Shown here: positions 14,550 to 16,540 of the stretch, piece by piece
How positions within the stretch are numbered: position 1 is the stretch's first letter
Layout of the letters: the number at the start of each line of letters is the position of its first letter
DNA from: Methylothermaceae bacterium
Lineage (GTDB): Bacteria > Pseudomonadota > Gammaproteobacteria > Methylococcales > Methylothermaceae
Assembly: GCA_027024125.1 (NCBI GenBank)
Contig: JALVSV010000190.1
Location: 1-16,540 of the forward strand
Direction of reading: 5' to 3'
DNA: 16,540 nucleotides
Made by a program: the position numbers and the translations under genes
The notes under the pieces: model-generated
The model's database searches: none
Told to the model about the DNA's origin: nothing
The model's input: the letters and a program-made list of their open reading frames with translations, nothing else

Positions 14550-15326
14550 TTATCCCTGTAACTCGCGGTACAAGGACTTGAATTCTTCGGTGAGTTTATG
14601 TTCCGGGGCGTAGTGGATCAAAGGTTTGGCATGGGTGTGGGATTCGCGTACCTTGACCGAGGGTGAGATGCGGGTGTTGAGCACTGGGTGTCCTTCCGAG
14701 GCCAGCTCTTCGACCATCTGTTGCGGCAGTTTGGCCCGCCCCTGGAATTGATTGACCACCACGCCTTCCACTTCCAGTACCGGATTGTGGTCCATTTTCA
14801 CTTCAGCGATGGCCTCCATCAGCTTGTATAGCGCTTCCCGGGAGAAAGCATCGCAGTCGAAGGGGATCAAGCATTTCTCCGCAGCGATCAGAGCCGAGCG
14901 ACTGTAGAAATTGAGGATGGGAGGGGTGTCGATGAAGATGTACTCGAAATCGTTCAGTTGTTCTAAAGCTTCGCGCAATTTGTAGATCTTGTAACGCGAC
15001 TCCAGTCGCCCTTGCAGCGATTCCATTTCCGGGTGGGAGGCGAGCAGATAAAGGTTGGCGAAAGGGGTATCTTGAATCAGATCCCGTGCCGAGGACTTCT
15101 GGTTCTTGGCGAAAGGGTTGATACTCAGTGTCTCACGGTAGAATTTGGCCAGGGTCTCTTCGGGGTCTTCGATCTTGGCACCTAGCAGATAATGGGTGGT
15201 GTTACCCTGAATATCCAGGTCCACCACCAGGGTGGATTTGCCTTCAGCTGCACTGATTGCAGCCAGATTGCAGGTGATAGTGGATTTGCCTACGCCGCCT
15301 TTCTGATTGAATATGACCCTACGCAT
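14550..15326 (-). CDS. ParA/MinD-family ATPase, orphan
   Basis: 258-residue P-loop ATPase. The deviant Walker A is KGGVGKST (9-16) with the signature lysines Lys9 and Lys14. Switch I is VVDLDIQGNTT (34-44), where the usual Pro of DPQGN is Ile39. Walker B is YIFIDTPPIL, followed by a C-terminal region with VVNQFQGRAKLPQQMVEEL. There is no N-terminal DNA-binding helix-turn-helix, so it is a chromosomal-type or cargo-positioning ParA, not a plasmid type Ia. No parB, parS-like repeats or MinC/MinE partner are nearby. It is the first gene of a minus-strand operon with an ABC importer, four nucleotides before the binding-protein gene. The cargo is unknown. It is divergent from leuS with 88 bp between. 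Confidence 0.9.
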   Translation of the reverse strand: MRRVIFNQKGGVGKSTITCNLAAISAAEGKSTLVVDLDIQGNTTHYLLGAKIEDPEETLAKFYRETLSINPFAKNQKSSARDLIQDTPFANLYLLASHPEMESLQGRLESRYKIYKLREALEQLNDFEYIFIDTPPILNFYSRSALIAAEKCLIPFDCDAFSREALYKLMEAIAEVKMDHNPVLEVEGVVVNQFQGRAKLPQQMVEELASEGHPVLNTRISPSVKVRESHTHAKPLIHYAPEHKLTEEFKSLYRELQG

Positions 15327-15377
15327 TAGACCTGCCCTGTGGTGTTGGTTAAAATCGAAAGATTGTCGACGCCTCTC

Positions 15378-15383
15378 ATTCTA
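15378..15383 (-). promoter_or_regulatory. Possible -10 box for the parA-ABC operon
   Basis: TAGAAT on the minus strand (one mismatch to TATAAT) in the 88-bp region between parA and leuS. The -35 region is weak (TTTATC, 16 bases upstream), so support is thin. Confidence 0.25.
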
Positions 15384-15384
15384 A

Positions 15385-16540
<1,156 letters not shown>

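Overview
The window looks like core chromosome of a free-living gammaproteobacterium of moderate GC content. The lineage markers are an nlpD-rpoS pair, gltX followed directly by tRNA-Ala(GGC) and tRNA-Glu(TTC), queA, a gltB-type glutamate synthase and a leuS of the type that lacks zinc-site cysteines. I see no phage, insertion sequence with intact transposase, CRISPR array or rRNA. The genus cannot be named from the sequence.

Layout: 1-1582 (-) is the N-terminal third of the glutamate synthase large subunit. Divergent from it are nlpD (LysM plus degenerate LytM lipoprotein) and rpoS (+), closed by a strong terminator. A Nudix hydrolase and an overlapping aminoglycoside-phosphotransferase-like kinase follow (+). 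This pair meets a minus-strand cluster end to end, with both stop codons sharing one CTAG. That cluster, in transcription order, is prs-like PRPP synthetase, rpiA and a BCP/PrxQ peroxiredoxin. Its first two products form a short route from ribulose-5-phosphate to PRPP. Divergent from prs is an unassigned MaoC/double-hotdog protein (+), then gltX, a consensus-like promoter whose -35 box covers the gltX stop codon, two tRNA genes and a terminator.

After a gene-free stretch with hairpins come tRNA-Leu(CAA) on the minus strand, with its own promoter and terminator, and divergent queA. Downstream of queA lies a second gene-poor stretch containing a 100-bp imperfect palindromic element with two nested hairpins. 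The right end holds a minus-strand operon: an orphan ParA-type ATPase, a periplasmic substrate-binding protein, a permease and an ATPase of the NitT/TauT ABC family. Divergent from parA is leuS (+), cut by the window end.

Most genes are housekeeping. The parts that are least explained are the ParA-ABC transporter operon (substrate unknown), the double-hotdog protein, the single-domain kinase coupled to a Nudix hydrolase, and the palindromic element. I found no clear evidence of a wholly new system.
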